A program made the translations under genes and the position numbers. Below, piece after piece: positions 36,008 through 45,523 of a stretch of 64,000 bases of DNA (its first letter is position 1; each line of letters begins with the position of its first letter). Location of the stretch: NCBI GenBank assembly GCA_015075555.1, contig JABTUD010000002.1:620001-684000 (forward strand), read 5' to 3'. The stretch comes from Thermoflexaceae bacterium. GTDB taxonomy: Bacteria; Chloroflexota; Dehalococcoidia; Tepidiformales; Tepidiformaceae. Below the pieces are notes generated by a model. The model saw only the letters and a list, made by a program, of their open reading frames with translations, did not search any database and had not been told where the DNA came from.

Positions 36008-36107
36008 GCGAGAGGACCCCGGGCGGCGATTCGTTTTTCCGCTCCTATCCGCATTACGCGGTGCTTCGGCTTGCGTAGAATGTGCGGAAGACGGGACGGG
36101 AGTGGCC

Positions 36108-37397
36108 ATGAACGATGTCCTGGCGCTGATTCTCGCCGGCGGGCAGGGCGACCGGCTTTCGGTGCTTTCGGAACAGCGAGCGAAGCCCGCGGTGGTGTTC
36201 GGCGGGCAGTACCGCATTATCGACTTCACGCTCAGCAACTGCGCCAACAGCTCGCTGACGAACGTTGGCGTGCTGACGCAGTACAGGCCCCGTTCGCTTG
36301 TGAACCACATTGGGTCGGGGCGGGCGTGGGGGTTCGACACACTGGATGGGGGAATCCAGGTGCTACAACCATACCGGGGCCGGGCCGACATGGACTGGTA
36401 CCAGGGCACGGCCGACGCGGTGTACCAGAACCTGTACTTCATCGAGGAGTCCCGGGCGCGCGAGGTCCTGATCCTTGCCGGCGACCACATTTACCTGACG
36501 TCGTATCGCAACATGCTTGCTTACCACCGCAGCCGCGAGGCCGATGTCACGGTGGGCGTCTACCCGGTGCCGAGGGAGGAGGCGCACCGGTATGGCGTAC
36601 TCGACCTGGATCGCGATGGGCGCATCATCGACTTCCAGGAGAAGCCCGCGGTGCCGCGCTCGCCCTGGGTTTCGATGGGTTTCTACCTGTTCAACAAGGA
36701 CGTGCTCGTCGAGCAGTTGCAGGCCGATGCCGACCTCGACGGCGCCAGCTCGCATGACTTTGGCCGCGACATCATCCCGCGGATCTTCGAAACGCACCGG
36801 GTGTACGGCTACCAGTACCAGGGCTACTGGCGCGATGTGGGCACGGTCGAGTCGTACTGGGCGGCCAATATGGACTTCCTTTCGCCGGCGCCGCCGATCC
36901 CGTTCGACGACCCGGCGATGCGCATCCGGACGTCGGGGGCGCTGATGGCCCCGGCCTATGCAGGGCCCCGATCCACCATCCACAACGCCCTGGTCTCACC
37001 AGCTGCGCGCATCGACGGCACCGTGCTGCGCTCCGTGATCTCGCCGGGGGTGGTGATCGAGGAGGGCGCGGAGGTCCGTGATTCGGTCATCCAGCACCGC
37101 TGCGTTATCCGCGCGGGGGCGGTGGTCGACCGCTGCATCCTCGACAAGGAGGTCATCGTCGGCAAGGGGTGCGTTGTGGGCGAAGGGGACGAATCGGTCC
37201 CCAACCGCGAGCGGCCGGACATCGTCAATGCCGGGATCAGCGTGATAGGCAAGCGAGTCACGATTCCACCCGGCTTGCGCGTTGGCCGCAACGTGGTGAT
37301 TGGTCCGGGCGTGGAGCGGGAACTCCACGACTCCGGGGGGCTGGCCGACGGCGCAACGGTCCATCCCACGCAGATCCCGCTCCACCTCTTCGTGTGA
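36108..37397 (+). CDS. glgC: Glucose-1-phosphate adenylyltransferase
   Basis: 429-residue ADP-glucose pyrophosphorylase, first step of glycogen synthesis. N-terminal nucleotidyltransferase: [20 protein letters not shown] (canonical GGxGxRLxxLTxxRAKP), [35 protein letters not shown]-terminal left-handed beta helix with hexapeptide repeats ([18 protein letters not shown]). Start ATG 36108 has GGGAG 6 bases upstream; TAGAAT at 36076-36081 may be the -10 box. No glycogen synthase or branching enzyme lies in the window. Confidence 0.94.
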   Translation: MNDVLALILAGGQGDRLSVLSEQRAKPAVVFGGQYRIIDFTLSNCANSSLTNVGVLTQYRPRSLVNHIGSGRAWGFDTLDGGIQVLQPYRGRADMDWYQGTADAVYQNLYFIEESRAREVLILAGDHIYLTSYRNMLAYHRSREADVTVGVYPVPREEAHRYGVLDLDRDGRIIDFQEKPAVPRSPWVSMGFYLFNKDVLVEQLQADADLDGASSHDFGRDIIPRIFETHRVYGYQYQGYWRDVGTVESYWAANMDFLSPAPPIPFDDPAMRIRTSGALMAPAYAGPRSTIHNALVSPAARIDGTVLRSVISPGVVIEEGAEVRDSVIQHRCVIRAGAVVDRCILDKEVIVGKGCVVGEGDESVPNRERPDIVNAGISVIGKRVTIPPGLRVGRNVVIGPGVERELHDSGGLADGATVHPTQIPLHLFV

Positions 37398-37402
37398 TCT
37401 GT

Positions 37403-37795
37403 ATGCGCCTTTACACGGTTGAGGAGGCCCGCGCACTTCTGCCGCAGGTGATTCCCGTGCTGGAGCAGATGCGGGATTCGTTTCTGCACCTGCGCGCCCT
37501 CCAGGCGGCCTCGGCGGCGGACGCGCGGGGCGCGATGGGCGATGGCCACCTGGTGCACAGCCCGCTGGTGACGGGTGGCGAAGACCGTGCCGAGAAGCAC
37601 CGGCGCGCACTGAGCGAAGCGGCGAGCCAGCTCGAAGCGTGGGAGATCGAGGTAAAGGACCCGGAGAAAGGGCTGATCGACTTCCACCATCGGCGCGGCA
37701 GGGAGGTGGTGCTTCTCTGCTACATGCTGGGCGAGCCGGATATCAGGTACTGGCACACACGCGGCGGGGGTTTTGCCGGGCGCCAGCCGATTTGA
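37403..37795 (+). CDS. DUF2203 family protein
   Basis: 130 residues matching the small DUF2203 family: RLYTVEEARALLPQVIPVLE at the start, IEVKDPEKGLIDFHHRRGRE, and the C-terminal LCYMLGEPDIRYWHTRGGGF. Function is unknown. A GTG at 37394 overlapping the glgC stop is an alternative start that adds 3 residues. Confidence 0.8.
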   Translation: MRLYTVEEARALLPQVIPVLEQMRDSFLHLRALQAASAADARGAMGDGHLVHSPLVTGGEDRAEKHRRALSEAASQLEAWEIEVKDPEKGLIDFHHRRGREVVLLCYMLGEPDIRYWHTRGGGFAGRQPI

Positions 37796-37824
37796 ATCGA
37801 CATGAACATCGGCGCTGGAGCATC

Positions 37825-37830
37825 TACAAT
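37825..37830 (+). promoter_or_regulatory. Candidate -10 element for the hydrolase gene
   Basis: TACAAT ends 29 bases before the ATG at 37860; CCGGAG in the short leader gives a ribosome site. No convincing -35. Confidence 0.35.
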
Positions 37831-37859
37831 CCGGCAAACGGCACCGGAGTGTCCTGCCC

Positions 37860-38723
37860 ATGTCATCCCCACCAGTGGTCGCCCGCGACCTGTTCGTTGA
37901 AGCAAACGGCCTGCGTCACCATCTCCTGGTGAGGGGGAAGCCCGGCGCGCCGCCGATCGTGATGATCCATGGTCTTACCGGGCAGGCGCATACCTTCGAT
38001 GCTATCGCCACCCAGCTTGCGGCCAGGTACCACGTCTACTGCCTTGACGTACGCGGCCGCGGAGAGAGCGACTGGGGGCCACCCGACGGGTACCACGTAT
38101 TCAATTACGTGGCGGACCTCGAAGCGATCCGGGAGGCGCTGGCGCTGGACCGCTTCACGCTCGTGGGCACATCAATGGGCGGCCTGATCGGCATGTACTA
38201 CGCCTCGCAACACCCGGACCGCGTGCGCCGGGTGGTGCTGAACGACGTAGGGCCGGAGATCCCACCGGAAGGCCTGCAGCGGATCATGGCGTACGTCAGC
38301 CACGCGCCTGAAGCCTTCGCCGACCTGAAGGCAGTGGTGAGGTACTACCGCGAGAACTACGCACCGATGCTGGCGCACGTAACCGACGACCAGGTGACGG
38401 AATTCGCGCGCTGGCACGTGCGCAAGAACGACACCGGGCTGTTCGTGTGGAAGATGGACCCGGCGATCCGGCAATTCGCGGCGCCGCCCGCCGGACCGGA
38501 CCCATGGCAGGCGTTCCGGGGGATGAAGTGCCCCGTGCTCGTTCTTCGCGGGGCGGTGAGCGATGTGTTGAGCGCAGATACGGCGGCGCGCATGTGCGAA
38601 GCTAACGCGGACTGCAGGCTGGTGGAGGTGCCCGGCGTGGGGCATGCCCCCGTCCTGGTGGAACCGGCGGCGAAGAAGGCGCTGGATGAGTTCCTGGAGC
38701 CCCTGGCTTCGAACGGATCCTGA
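37860..38723 (+). CDS. Alpha/beta-fold hydrolase
   Basis: 287-residue serine hydrolase. Oxyanion-hole segment MIHGLTGQAH, nucleophile elbow GTSMGG, acidic residue in LRGAVSDVLS and catalytic His in PGVGHAPVL are in the usual order, with a helical cap between. Substrate unknown; related proteins include esterases and C-C hydrolases. Monocistronic by spacing. Confidence 0.88.
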   Translation: MSSPPVVARDLFVEANGLRHHLLVRGKPGAPPIVMIHGLTGQAHTFDAIATQLAARYHVYCLDVRGRGESDWGPPDGYHVFNYVADLEAIREALALDRFTLVGTSMGGLIGMYYASQHPDRVRRVVLNDVGPEIPPEGLQRIMAYVSHAPEAFADLKAVVRYYRENYAPMLAHVTDDQVTEFARWHVRKNDTGLFVWKMDPAIRQFAAPPAGPDPWQAFRGMKCPVLVLRGAVSDVLSADTAARMCEANADCRLVEVPGVGHAPVLVEPAAKKALDEFLEPLASNGS

Positions 38724-38810
38724 CGTGGATCATGGCCCCAGGGGCCCGGTTGTTCACGACTATCACACAGCGGCGCGGCGCAAGGCCGCCCGGCGCAAAG
38801 GAGAAGAGCC

Positions 38811-39845
38811 ATGCCAGTTTCGAACACCTGCGTGAAGACCGGCCAGCACCAGGTTGCGATGACGCAGATCCCCTACCCGGATGAGCCAGGCCCAGGCCAG
38901 GCCCTCATCAAGACCACCCTGAGCACGATCTGCGGGAGCGACATCCACATTGTCGATGAGATGCCAGTCCCGCCGGGGATCCCCATGGGCCATGAGGCAA
39001 CGGGCACGGTAGTAGCAGCCGGCGCCGGGGTGACCGCCTTCAAAGCCGGGGACCGTGTGGTAGCAAGTTGCCTGCAATCGTGCGGCTTCTGCGCACGTTG
39101 CATGGAAGGCCAACATCAGATCTGCATGACTTACAACTCGCCGGGGAACCTGGTGTTTGGCGCGCAGGGCGATTACTTCCTGGTCAACGGCGCCCAGACC
39201 ACCCTCGCCCGGATCCCCGATAACCTGGAGGACGAACAGGTGCTGTTCGCCTCCGACATCATGTCGACGGGCTTTGCGGCGATCGAGCGGGCGGAGATCA
39301 AGCTGGGCGATAGCGTGGCGATCTTTGCGCAGGGACCGGTCGGGCTATGCGCGACGGCCGGGGCGCGGCTGCTCGGGGCGGGGCTCATCATCGCTGTGGA
39401 GGGAATCCCGGCCCGCCAGGAGATGGCAAAGCGCATGGGGGCCGACATCGTGCTCGACCCCGCCGATGCGGTAGCGAAGATCATGGAGATGACGGGCAAT
39501 CGCGGTGTCGACATTGCGGTCGAGGCGCTGGGCAACCAGGCGACTTTCGAGAACTGCTGCGCAGTGGCACGCCTTGGGGGCACGGTGAGCTCGGTGGGTG
39601 TCTACGGGGCGTTTCCGACGCTGACGTTCCCCACCAGCGGGTCATTCATCCATCGCAAGATCGTCATGACGTTCTGCCCGGTGGGCACGGACCGCCTGGA
39701 GCGGCTGATGAGGGTTGTTTCGACGGGAAAGGTCGACCTGCGGCCGCTGATCTCGCATTCGTACCGGATCGCGGAGACGCCGGCGGCTTACGACCACTTC
39801 CGCAAGCGGGAGGGCGGGGTGCTCAAGATCGCGCTCCGGCCGTAG
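38811..39845 (+). CDS. Zinc-dependent medium-chain alcohol dehydrogenase
   Basis: 344-residue MDR dehydrogenase. Catalytic zinc: CGSDIH (Cys) and GHEATG (His, Glu). Structural zinc: four cysteines in CLQSCGFCARCMEGQHQIC. Nucleotide-binding fold: GPVGLCATAGARLLGAG, followed by an acidic residue (VEG), which favours NAD over NADP. Similar to secondary alcohol dehydrogenases such as the thermophilic Adh. AAAGGAGAAGAGCC precedes the ATG. Confidence 0.92.
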   Translation: MPVSNTCVKTGQHQVAMTQIPYPDEPGPGQALIKTTLSTICGSDIHIVDEMPVPPGIPMGHEATGTVVAAGAGVTAFKAGDRVVASCLQSCGFCARCMEGQHQICMTYNSPGNLVFGAQGDYFLVNGAQTTLARIPDNLEDEQVLFASDIMSTGFAAIERAEIKLGDSVAIFAQGPVGLCATAGARLLGAGLIIAVEGIPARQEMAKRMGADIVLDPADAVAKIMEMTGNRGVDIAVEALGNQATFENCCAVARLGGTVSSVGVYGAFPTLTFPTSGSFIHRKIVMTFCPVGTDRLERLMRVVSTGKVDLRPLISHSYRIAETPAAYDHFRKREGGVLKIALRP

Positions 39846-39929
39846 GGGCAGGAGAAGGCTGTGGTGGGGCGCCTTTCGCGGATGGCGAGAGGCGCTTCGC
39901 CATTGCGGGCGGTTCGTTGGAGCTGGGCG

Positions 39930-41180
39930 CTAGGGGTCGGCTTCGAGGGTGATCGTCGCGGTGGCGCGCTCGGGAGCGGGTGCTGGCAGCAGAGCAAAGA
40001 CGACGATGGCAATGCAGACGATGGCGCCCATGACGCCCAGGGCCGGGCGTTCGCCGGCGGCGTCGGCGAAGACTCCGAGGGGGAGGGCGACCAGCTGGAA
40101 GCCCGCGAAGGCCATGAAGGTGAGGGACATCACCCGCCCGAGGAAGGCCGGCTCGGCGACGTGGGCGATGATGGCGCCGTTCAGGGTCTGGAAGGCGCCG
40201 CTGGTGATGCCGAGAAGGAGCATGACCATGATGAGGACGGCGAAGTTGGGCGAAACGGCGGCGAGCAGGAGTGAGACGCCGAATCCGAACCCGGCTGCCC
40301 GATAGACGGTGTTTGCGCGGGGCGAATCGGCCATGGCGGCGACGGCGAGGCTGGCGACGAGCCCGCCCAGGGCCGTGGCCCCATAGAGGATGGAGACGTC
40401 CTTGGAGCTGCGGCCAAGCTCGTTTTCGAGCATCCCGGGGAGGACGGTGACGTAGGGGAAGCCAATCATCATGACGATAAAGAACGAGAGCACGAGGACG
40501 CGCAGGGCGGGGTCGCGGGCGACATACTGAACGCCGCCGGCGATGTCGCCGAAGATGCTCCGGCGCTGGACGCTGGCGGCGGGCACCTCAGGCAGGAGGA
40601 GGGTGGTGGTGACGGCGAGGACGTAGATGACGGCCATGCCTGCATAGGCGCCGGTTGCCCCAAGAAAAGTGATGGCGAGGAACAGGCCGCCGAGCAGGGG
40701 CCCGAGGATGCGCCCGGAATTGAAGGCGACCTGGTTGAGGGCCATGGCGTTGCCGCGCTGCTGACCGCCCACGAGGTCGATGGCGAATGCCTGCCGCGAA
40801 GGGCCGAGGAACGAGAACGCTGAACCGATCGCGAAGGAGCCCACGGCCAGCAGGAGGATCGTGATCCGGTCGAGGCCGATGAGCACGGCGAGGAAGGTGA
40901 AGGCGGCGGTGATGAGGACCTGGCAGGAGAGAATCACCTTTCGCCGCGAGGCACGGTCTGCCATTGCGCCACCGAGGGGCCCGAGGAGCGTCTGTGCGAC
41001 GCCCTGGGCGAACACAACCACCCCCACGGAGCTGTTATTGCCGGTCAGGTCGAAGGCGACAACGCTCTGCACGACCGTCGACATGAAGAAGGCGGCGAAG
41101 GCAAAGAGGCTGCCCACCCAGAGGAGGCGGAAGTTCCGAATGCGGAGGGCGGCGAAGGTGGTGGAGAACCAGCGAGCCAT
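39930..41180 (-). CDS. MFS transporter (drug-efflux/EntS-like)
   Basis: 416 residues with about 12 hydrophobic helices. Family features are LRIRNFRLLWVGSLFAF at the N terminus and the loop motif GGAMADRASRRKVIL between helices 2 and 3. Probably an exporter of small organic compounds; substrate unknown. ATG at 41180; the open frame upstream of it is non-coding. Convergent with the alcohol dehydrogenase. Confidence 0.88.
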   Translation of the reverse strand: MARWFSTTFAALRIRNFRLLWVGSLFAFAAFFMSTVVQSVVAFDLTGNNSSVGVVVFAQGVAQTLLGPLGGAMADRASRRKVILSCQVLITAAFTFLAVLIGLDRITILLLAVGSFAIGSAFSFLGPSRQAFAIDLVGGQQRGNAMALNQVAFNSGRILGPLLGGLFLAITFLGATGAYAGMAVIYVLAVTTTLLLPEVPAASVQRRSIFGDIAGGVQYVARDPALRVLVLSFFIVMMIGFPYVTVLPGMLENELGRSSKDVSILYGATALGGLVASLAVAAMADSPRANTVYRAAGFGFGVSLLLAAVSPNFAVLIMVMLLLGITSGAFQTLNGAIIAHVAEPAFLGRVMSLTFMAFAGFQLVALPLGVFADAAGERPALGVMGAIVCIAIVVFALLPAPAPERATATITLEADP

Positions 41181-41198
41181 GTTTGGGAAGCGTAGACG

Positions 41199-41229
41199 AA
41201 AAAGGGGCGACCCGTGCGGGCCGCCCCTT
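41199..41229 (-). terminator. Rho-independent terminator after the thiolase operon
   Basis: Minus-strand hairpin AAGGGGCG...CGCCCCTT with an inner GC stem, followed by a run of five T (41203-41199). It lies 22 bases after the thiolase stop. Confidence 0.8.
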
Positions 41230-41251
41230 CGGAATCCCGTGTTTCCGTTTC

Positions 41252-42448
41252 CTACTTTGTGAGGATGTTGATGGTGCAGGCCGAGCAGAGGCCAATGACG
41301 TGGGCGAGGCCGACTTTGGAGCCTTCGACCTGGCGTGCGCCGGCCTGGCCGCGCAGGTGCCATACGATCTCGGCGACGTTGGCGACGCCGGTGGCGCCAA
41401 GCGGGTGCCCCTTGGAAAGGAGCCCGCCGCTGGCGTTGACGACCGCCTTCGTCTTGGGCTGGTAGGTCTTGTCGGCGTAGGGGGCGACGTCCTCTTCGTA
41501 CTTGGTCGGGATCTTGTTGCCAATCCACGGGGCGCCGCTGGCTACGTGCTTGCCGGCTTCGCCATCGCCACAGAGGCCGAGGTTCTCGTAGTGGAGAAGC
41601 TCGGCGGTGGCGAAGCAGTCGTGGAGTTCGACCTGGCTGAGATCCTCGGGCCCGACGCCGGCCTGTTCGTAGGCGATCCTGGCCGCGTTGCGGGTGAGGG
41701 TATTGATATCCGGGAGGGTGAGGCCGCGGTCGACGAACGGATCGCTGGTGAGGACGCTGGCGGCGAGCTTGATGGGCTGGGTGGTGAACTGGCGGGCCTT
41801 TTCCATGGAGCAGACCACGGCAGCGGCGGCGCCGTCACCGGTGGGGCAGCACATGAGCAGGGTGTTGGGATAGGCGATCATGCGAGCGTTCATGACCTCG
41901 TCCAGCGGCGATTCCTTCTGGTACTGGGCGAGTGGGTTCATGGTGCTGTGCCAGTGGTTCTTGACGCTCGCGAGGGCGAAGTGCTCGTTCTGGGTGCCGT
42001 ACTCGCGGGCGTGCTCCATGCCGGCCATGCCGAAGACGGCGGGCATCATGTAGGAGCCGACGCGGCCTTCGAGGCTGGTGGCGGGGTCGCCGCGGGAGCC
42101 AAGGAGGCCCTGCTTGCCCATCTGCTCGCTGCCGACGGCCATGACGATGTCATAGGCGCCAGAGGCGACGGCGAAGAAGGCCTCGCGAAGGGCGGTTGAG
42201 CCGGTGGCACAGGCATTGGCGACGTTTACGACGGGGATGCCGGTCTGGCCCATCTGTTGCAGGATGCGCTGGCCGGAGCCGCTGGTGGTGTAGAGGTTGC
42301 CGCTGTAGAGCGCCTCGATGTCTTTCATCTGGGCGCCGGCATCCTTGAGGGCATCGAGGCCCGCCTGGGCGGCGAGCTGGGAGAAGTCGCGGTCGGGATA
42401 GCGGCCGAACTTGATCATGGAAACGCCGATGATGGCTACTTCGCGCAT
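41252..42448 (-). CDS. Thiolase / acetyl-CoA acetyltransferase (SCP2-like)
   Basis: 398-residue thiolase-superfamily enzyme. The nucleophile Cys is in VVNVANACATGSTAL. His residues are in VELHDCFATAEL and GGLLSKGHPLGATG. The SCP2/lipid-transfer-type layout usually works with a DUF35 zinc-ribbon partner, which here lies directly upstream. Likely role is beta-ketothiolysis or acyl condensation in lipid or sterol-like side-chain degradation; direction and substrate unknown. Confidence 0.9.
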   Translation of the reverse strand: MREVAIIGVSMIKFGRYPDRDFSQLAAQAGLDALKDAGAQMKDIEALYSGNLYTTSGSGQRILQQMGQTGIPVVNVANACATGSTALREAFFAVASGAYDIVMAVGSEQMGKQGLLGSRGDPATSLEGRVGSYMMPAVFGMAGMEHAREYGTQNEHFALASVKNHWHSTMNPLAQYQKESPLDEVMNARMIAYPNTLLMCCPTGDGAAAAVVCSMEKARQFTTQPIKLAASVLTSDPFVDRGLTLPDINTLTRNAARIAYEQAGVGPEDLSQVELHDCFATAELLHYENLGLCGDGEAGKHVASGAPWIGNKIPTKYEEDVAPYADKTYQPKTKAVVNASGGLLSKGHPLGATGVANVAEIVWHLRGQAGARQVEGSKVGLAHVIGLCSACTINILTK

Positions 42449-42475
42449 GGTTTCTCCTTTGCCGGGTGGCCGGCC

Positions 42476-42904
42476 CTAGGCGGGCTTGAAGCGATAGGCG
42501 ACGTAGGAGTTGCCTTCGCGGTCTTCCGAGACCTTCTCGGTGAACATCTTCACCTTCATGCCGAACCTGACATTCTCGGGGAGCGGGTCGATGCCGACGA
42601 TGTTCGTGTTGACGGAGCCGCCGCCCTTGAGGTCGACGATGGCGGCGATGTAGGGCGCCTGAACGTAGGGTGTGGCCTGGTGGATGATGGTGAAGACGTG
42701 GACTTCGCCTTCGCTGGCGAGACGCACGTTTTCGAACTGGCCGGGGGTGCTGCACTTGCCGCAGAAGAGCCTGGGGCCGACGTAGAGGGTGTTGCAGCTC
42801 TTGCAGCGGCTGCCGTTGAGGTAGTCCTGGTCGCGGGTCTCACCGAGGGTGAGGTGGGGGACGAGGGGGCGCGTTTCGGGCGCGGTTGCGGCCTTTTCAG
42901 CCAA
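42476..42904 (-). CDS. DUF35 zinc-ribbon/OB-fold partner of the thiolase
   Basis: 142 residues. A zinc ribbon (CKSCNTLYVGPRLFCGKC, two CxxC pairs) is followed by an OB-fold (VRLASEGEVHVFTIIHQ, VQAPYIAAIVDLKGGGSV). These proteins bind acyl-CoA substrates for SCP2-type thiolases and are nearly always encoded next to one, as here (27-base gap). Confidence 0.9.
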   Translation of the reverse strand: MAEKAATAPETRPLVPHLTLGETRDQDYLNGSRCKSCNTLYVGPRLFCGKCSTPGQFENVRLASEGEVHVFTIIHQATPYVQAPYIAAIVDLKGGGSVNTNIVGIDPLPENVRFGMKVKMFTEKVSEDREGNSYVAYRFKPA

Positions 42905-43050
42905 TCCGGTTCCTCCTTCTTTAACCTGGGAATCGTTCCACGGGCGCTGGCGGACGGCGTGCGCCGCCAGCCCCGCTCCCGGGCCAATGCGCAGTCATTG
43001 TGGTTCTGGGCCGGGGGCGCGTCAAGCGAACGGGGGGGGCAACGCGGGAT

Positions 43051-43395
43051 TCACCGGCCGATTACGAGTTCGATCCCATCGAGGATGAGTTCGACCTTCC
43101 CGCTCGGGAGCCGGCCAACATGTTCATCGAGAGCGGCGCGGTCGAGCGCGACCACCTGGGACACGTTGGCCACCGAATCTCGCGGGAGCCCTGACGCCTC
43201 GGCGTCCAGGAGAACGTTTCCGGGTGCGCCCGCCCATTTCAGGTTAGAAGTCAGCGGGACGCAGACAACGGTCGCCAGCCGGCTCCGATTCAATGAGTCG
43301 CTCTGAACGATGACCACGGGCCGGCGAAAGCCAGGACCGGAACCGCTCGCCGGTGGGATTTCCGCCCACCAGACTTCCCCCTGGAGGATCACCAC
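43051..43395 (-). CDS. MazF/PemK-type endoribonuclease toxin
   Basis: 114 residues with the PemK/MazF barrel pattern: GEVWWAEIPPASGSGPGFRR, PVVIVQSDSLNRS, VCVPLTSNLKW, ANVSQVVALDR and a C-terminal helix. The RRPVVIVQ and T/S residues of the RNA-cleaving site are conserved. GTG start overlaps the antitoxin stop by 7 bases (a second GTG at 43392 is possible). Confidence 0.9.
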   Translation of the reverse strand: MVILQGEVWWAEIPPASGSGPGFRRPVVIVQSDSLNRSRLATVVCVPLTSNLKWAGAPGNVLLDAEASGLPRDSVANVSQVVALDRAALDEHVGRLPSGKVELILDGIELVIGR

Positions 43396-43625
43396 TCGGA
43401 CCGCTCAAGGACCTGGCGCGCGGCGGCCCGACCGAAGCCGTTGGTTTCACCGCCCAGGTCCTTACACACGCGGTCCATCGCCGTTGTTATCGCGTCGGAG
43501 CCGTGGCGCGCGACGTACTCGCTCAGGGCGGCCGCGTAGAGCGCACTCCGGCTGCACCGTTCCTGCCGGGCAAGCTCATCGGCCTTTGCAAAGAGGTCGT
43601 CAGGGATTGAAACAGCCGTCTTCAT
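43389..43625 (-). CDS. Ribbon-helix-helix antitoxin (MazE-like)
   Basis: 78 residues. KTAVSIPDDLFAKADELARQ then ERCSRSALYAAALSEYVARH is a ribbon-helix-helix DNA-binding unit; the tail would bind MazF. As usual it precedes the toxin and should autoregulate the pair. TATACT on the minus strand at 43632-43637 ends 6 bases before the ATG, so the transcript is probably leaderless. Confidence 0.88.
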   Translation of the reverse strand: MKTAVSIPDDLFAKADELARQERCSRSALYAAALSEYVARHGSDAITTAMDRVCKDLGGETNGFGRAAARQVLERSEW

Positions 43626-43631
43626 ACCTGG

Positions 43632-43637
43632 AGTATA
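43632..43637 (-). promoter_or_regulatory. -10 element of the antitoxin-toxin pair
   Basis: TATACT, 6 bases upstream of the antitoxin ATG; implies initiation at or beside the start codon. Confidence 0.45.
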
Positions 43638-43797
43638 ACCAACGTTTCGGCCAAGATGCGACCCTGCAGGGCGCAGGCTTCCTGTTTCGGCTACTGGAGG
43701 CCCGGGAGCCCAGCGGGCCCATGCCCCCCTGGCTGGATCTTCCCTCCGCTGTCCGGCTCCCGGCAGGAGCGCGAGGGACGCATGCCGCCGATTTCGC

Positions 43798-43827
43798 TTG
43801 ACACCCTGCCGGGGAGACTCCTAACCT
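43798..43827 (+). promoter_or_regulatory. Promoter of the trp supra-operon
   Basis: Consensus TTGACA at 43798-43803, 18-base spacer, TAACCT at 43822-43827. It is placed just upstream of the T-box leader, so transcription would begin near 43834. Confidence 0.6.
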
Positions 43828-43845
43828 TCACGCTTACAACTGAAC

Positions 43846-44140
43846 ATAGAGACGCAGATCGGGAAGAGTAACCGGTCAGGCGAGCCTCCAGAGAACCGGG
43901 GCAGGTGAGAGCCCGGTGGCGGCGCGGCCGGCGAATGGGCCCGGGAGTCCTGGCAGCGAACGGTTCGCCAACTAGCTGCCGGCGGAAGGGGCGCCGTTAC
44001 CAACGCCCGGGCGATCGCCGCCAGCGCATGCGCGGGCCGGGCCGTCGCCAGTTCAAGTGCCCGGGGCAATGTCCCGGGAACAAAGGTGGCACCGCGAGCA
44101 CCCCTCGTCCTTTGAGACGGAGGGGTGCTGTCATTTTCAG
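43846..44140 (+). ncRNA. T-box riboswitch, tRNA-Trp specific (specifier UGG)
   Basis: Stem I can be drawn: CGGG 43860-43863 pairs with CCCG 43940-43943, and CCGGTC 43872-43877 pairs with GGCCGG 43926-43931. Between them are the S-turn strand AGTA (43867-43870) and, opposite, GAA (43933-43935) directly before the specifier TGG at 43936-43938, followed by a purine. A distal AG-bulge region (CCAGAGA, GGTGAGAG) and stem ACCGGG/CCCGGT are present. The T-box AAGGTGGCACCGCG is at 44083-44096; its TGGC bulge pairs with a GCCA acceptor end, and tRNA-Trp has discriminator G. Antiterminator CAAAGG/CCTTTG (44081-44086 with 44109-44114) competes with the terminator. Uncharged tRNA-Trp would switch the operon on. 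Confidence 0.95.
44098..44136 (+). terminator. T-box-controlled attenuator
   Basis: Hairpin GCACCCCTC-GTC / GAC-G-GAGGGGTGC (44098-44128, one bulged G) followed by TGTCATTTTC. It shares CC at 44109-44110 with the antiterminator, so the two folds exclude each other. Confidence 0.88.
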
Positions 44141-44164
44141 AACGAGGAGAGGCACAACACCATT

Positions 44165-45523
44165 ATGGCAACCAAGAAGTTCTTCCTGCCAGAATCAGAG
44201 ATCCCGACGCACTGGTACAACGTGGCGGCGGACCTGAAAACGCCGCCGCCGCCGCCGCTGCACCCGGCCACGCACGAGCCCATTGGTCCGGAGGCGCTTG
44301 CGCCCCTGTTCCCCATGGAGCTCATCAAGCAGGAAGTGAGCAGCGAGCGATACATCGAGATCCCGGAGGAGGTGCGGGAAATCTACCGCATCTGGCGTCC
44401 TTCGCCGCTCATCCGTGCGACGGCGCTGGAGAAGGCGCTCGATACGCCGGCGAAGATCTACTACAAGTACGAAGGCGTTTCGCCGGCCGGCTCGCACAAG
44501 CCGAACACGGCCGTGGCCCAGGCTTACTACAACAAGCAGGAGGGCGTGAAGCGCATCGCGACGGAGACCGGCGCGGGCCAGTGGGGCTCGTCGCTCGCTT
44601 TTGCCTGCAACCAGTTCGGGATTGAGTGCAAGGTCTACATGGTGCGCGTTTCGTACGGACAGAAGCCGTACCGGCGCTCGATGATGCAGGTCTGGGGCGC
44701 GTCGGTGGTTGCGAGCCCCAGCGGCGACACCAATTCGGGCCGCGCGATTCGCGAAGCCGACCCGGACAGCCAGGGTTCGCTGGGCATAGCCATCAGCGAG
44801 GCGGTTGAGGACGCCGCGATGCGCGAAGACACGAAGTATTCGCTGGGGAGCGTGCTCAACCACGTGCTGCTGCACCAGACGGTGATCGGGCAGGAGGCGA
44901 TCAAGCAGATGGAGATGGCGGGCGACTACCCGGACGTGGTGGTGGGCTGCGCCGGGGGCGGCTCCAACGCCGCGGGGCTGATGTTCCCGTTCATGAAGGA
45001 ACGCCTGGAAGGCAGGCGGAACACGCGCTTCCTGGCGGCTGAGCCCGCTTCGTGCCCCAGCCTGACGAAGGGCGAATACCGCTACGACTTCGGCGACGTG
45101 GCGGGGCTCACGCCGCTCATGAAGATGCGCACCCTGGGGCACACTTTCATGCCGCCGGGCATCCATGCCGGGGGGCTTCGTTACCACGCCATGGCGCCGC
45201 TGCTCTGCCACCTCTACGAATCGGGCGACATCGAAGCGGTGGCGTACAGGCAGAACGCCTGCTTCGAGGCAGCCACGCTCTTCGCCCGCACTGAGGGCAT
45301 CGTGCCGGCCCCCGAGAGCTCGCACGCAATCCGCGCGGCAATTGACGAAGCGGTGGATGCGAAGGCGGAGGGGAAGAGCCGCGTCATCCTGTTCAACCTG
45401 AGCGGTCACGGCCTGCTCGATCTCGCCGCGTACGACGACTACCTCGCGGGGAAGCTCGTGGACGACGAGTACCCGGCGGAGAAGGTCCGTGAGGCGATGA
45501 GGTCGCTCCCGGAGATCGGGTGA
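44165..45523 (+). CDS. trpB2: TrpB2-type tryptophan synthase beta chain
   Basis: 452-residue PLP enzyme. Lys112 in [11 protein letters not shown] is the Schiff-base lysine; [11 protein letters not shown] binds the cofactor phosphate. The long N-terminal extension (to about 70) and the sequence style ([20 protein letters not shown]) are those of the TrpB2 group, which makes Trp from serine and indole, often without TrpA. A canonical TrpB is also encoded in this operon at 54.3 kb. Start ATG 44165 sits 25 bases after the attenuator, so it is the gene most tightly governed by the T-box. It shares a stop/start with the CADD gene. Confidence 0.93.
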   Translation: MATKKFFLPESEIPTHWYNVAADLKTPPPPPLHPATHEPIGPEALAPLFPMELIKQEVSSERYIEIPEEVREIYRIWRPSPLIRATALEKALDTPAKIYYKYEGVSPAGSHKPNTAVAQAYYNKQEGVKRIATETGAGQWGSSLAFACNQFGIECKVYMVRVSYGQKPYRRSMMQVWGASVVASPSGDTNSGRAIREADPDSQGSLGIAISEAVEDAAMREDTKYSLGSVLNHVLLHQTVIGQEAIKQMEMAGDYPDVVVGCAGGGSNAAGLMFPFMKERLEGRRNTRFLAAEPASCPSLTKGEYRYDFGDVAGLTPLMKMRTLGHTFMPPGIHAGGLRYHAMAPLLCHLYESGDIEAVAYRQNACFEAATLFARTEGIVPAPESSHAIRAAIDEAVDAKAEGKSRVILFNLSGHGLLDLAAYDDYLAGKLVDDEYPAEKVREAMRSLPEIG

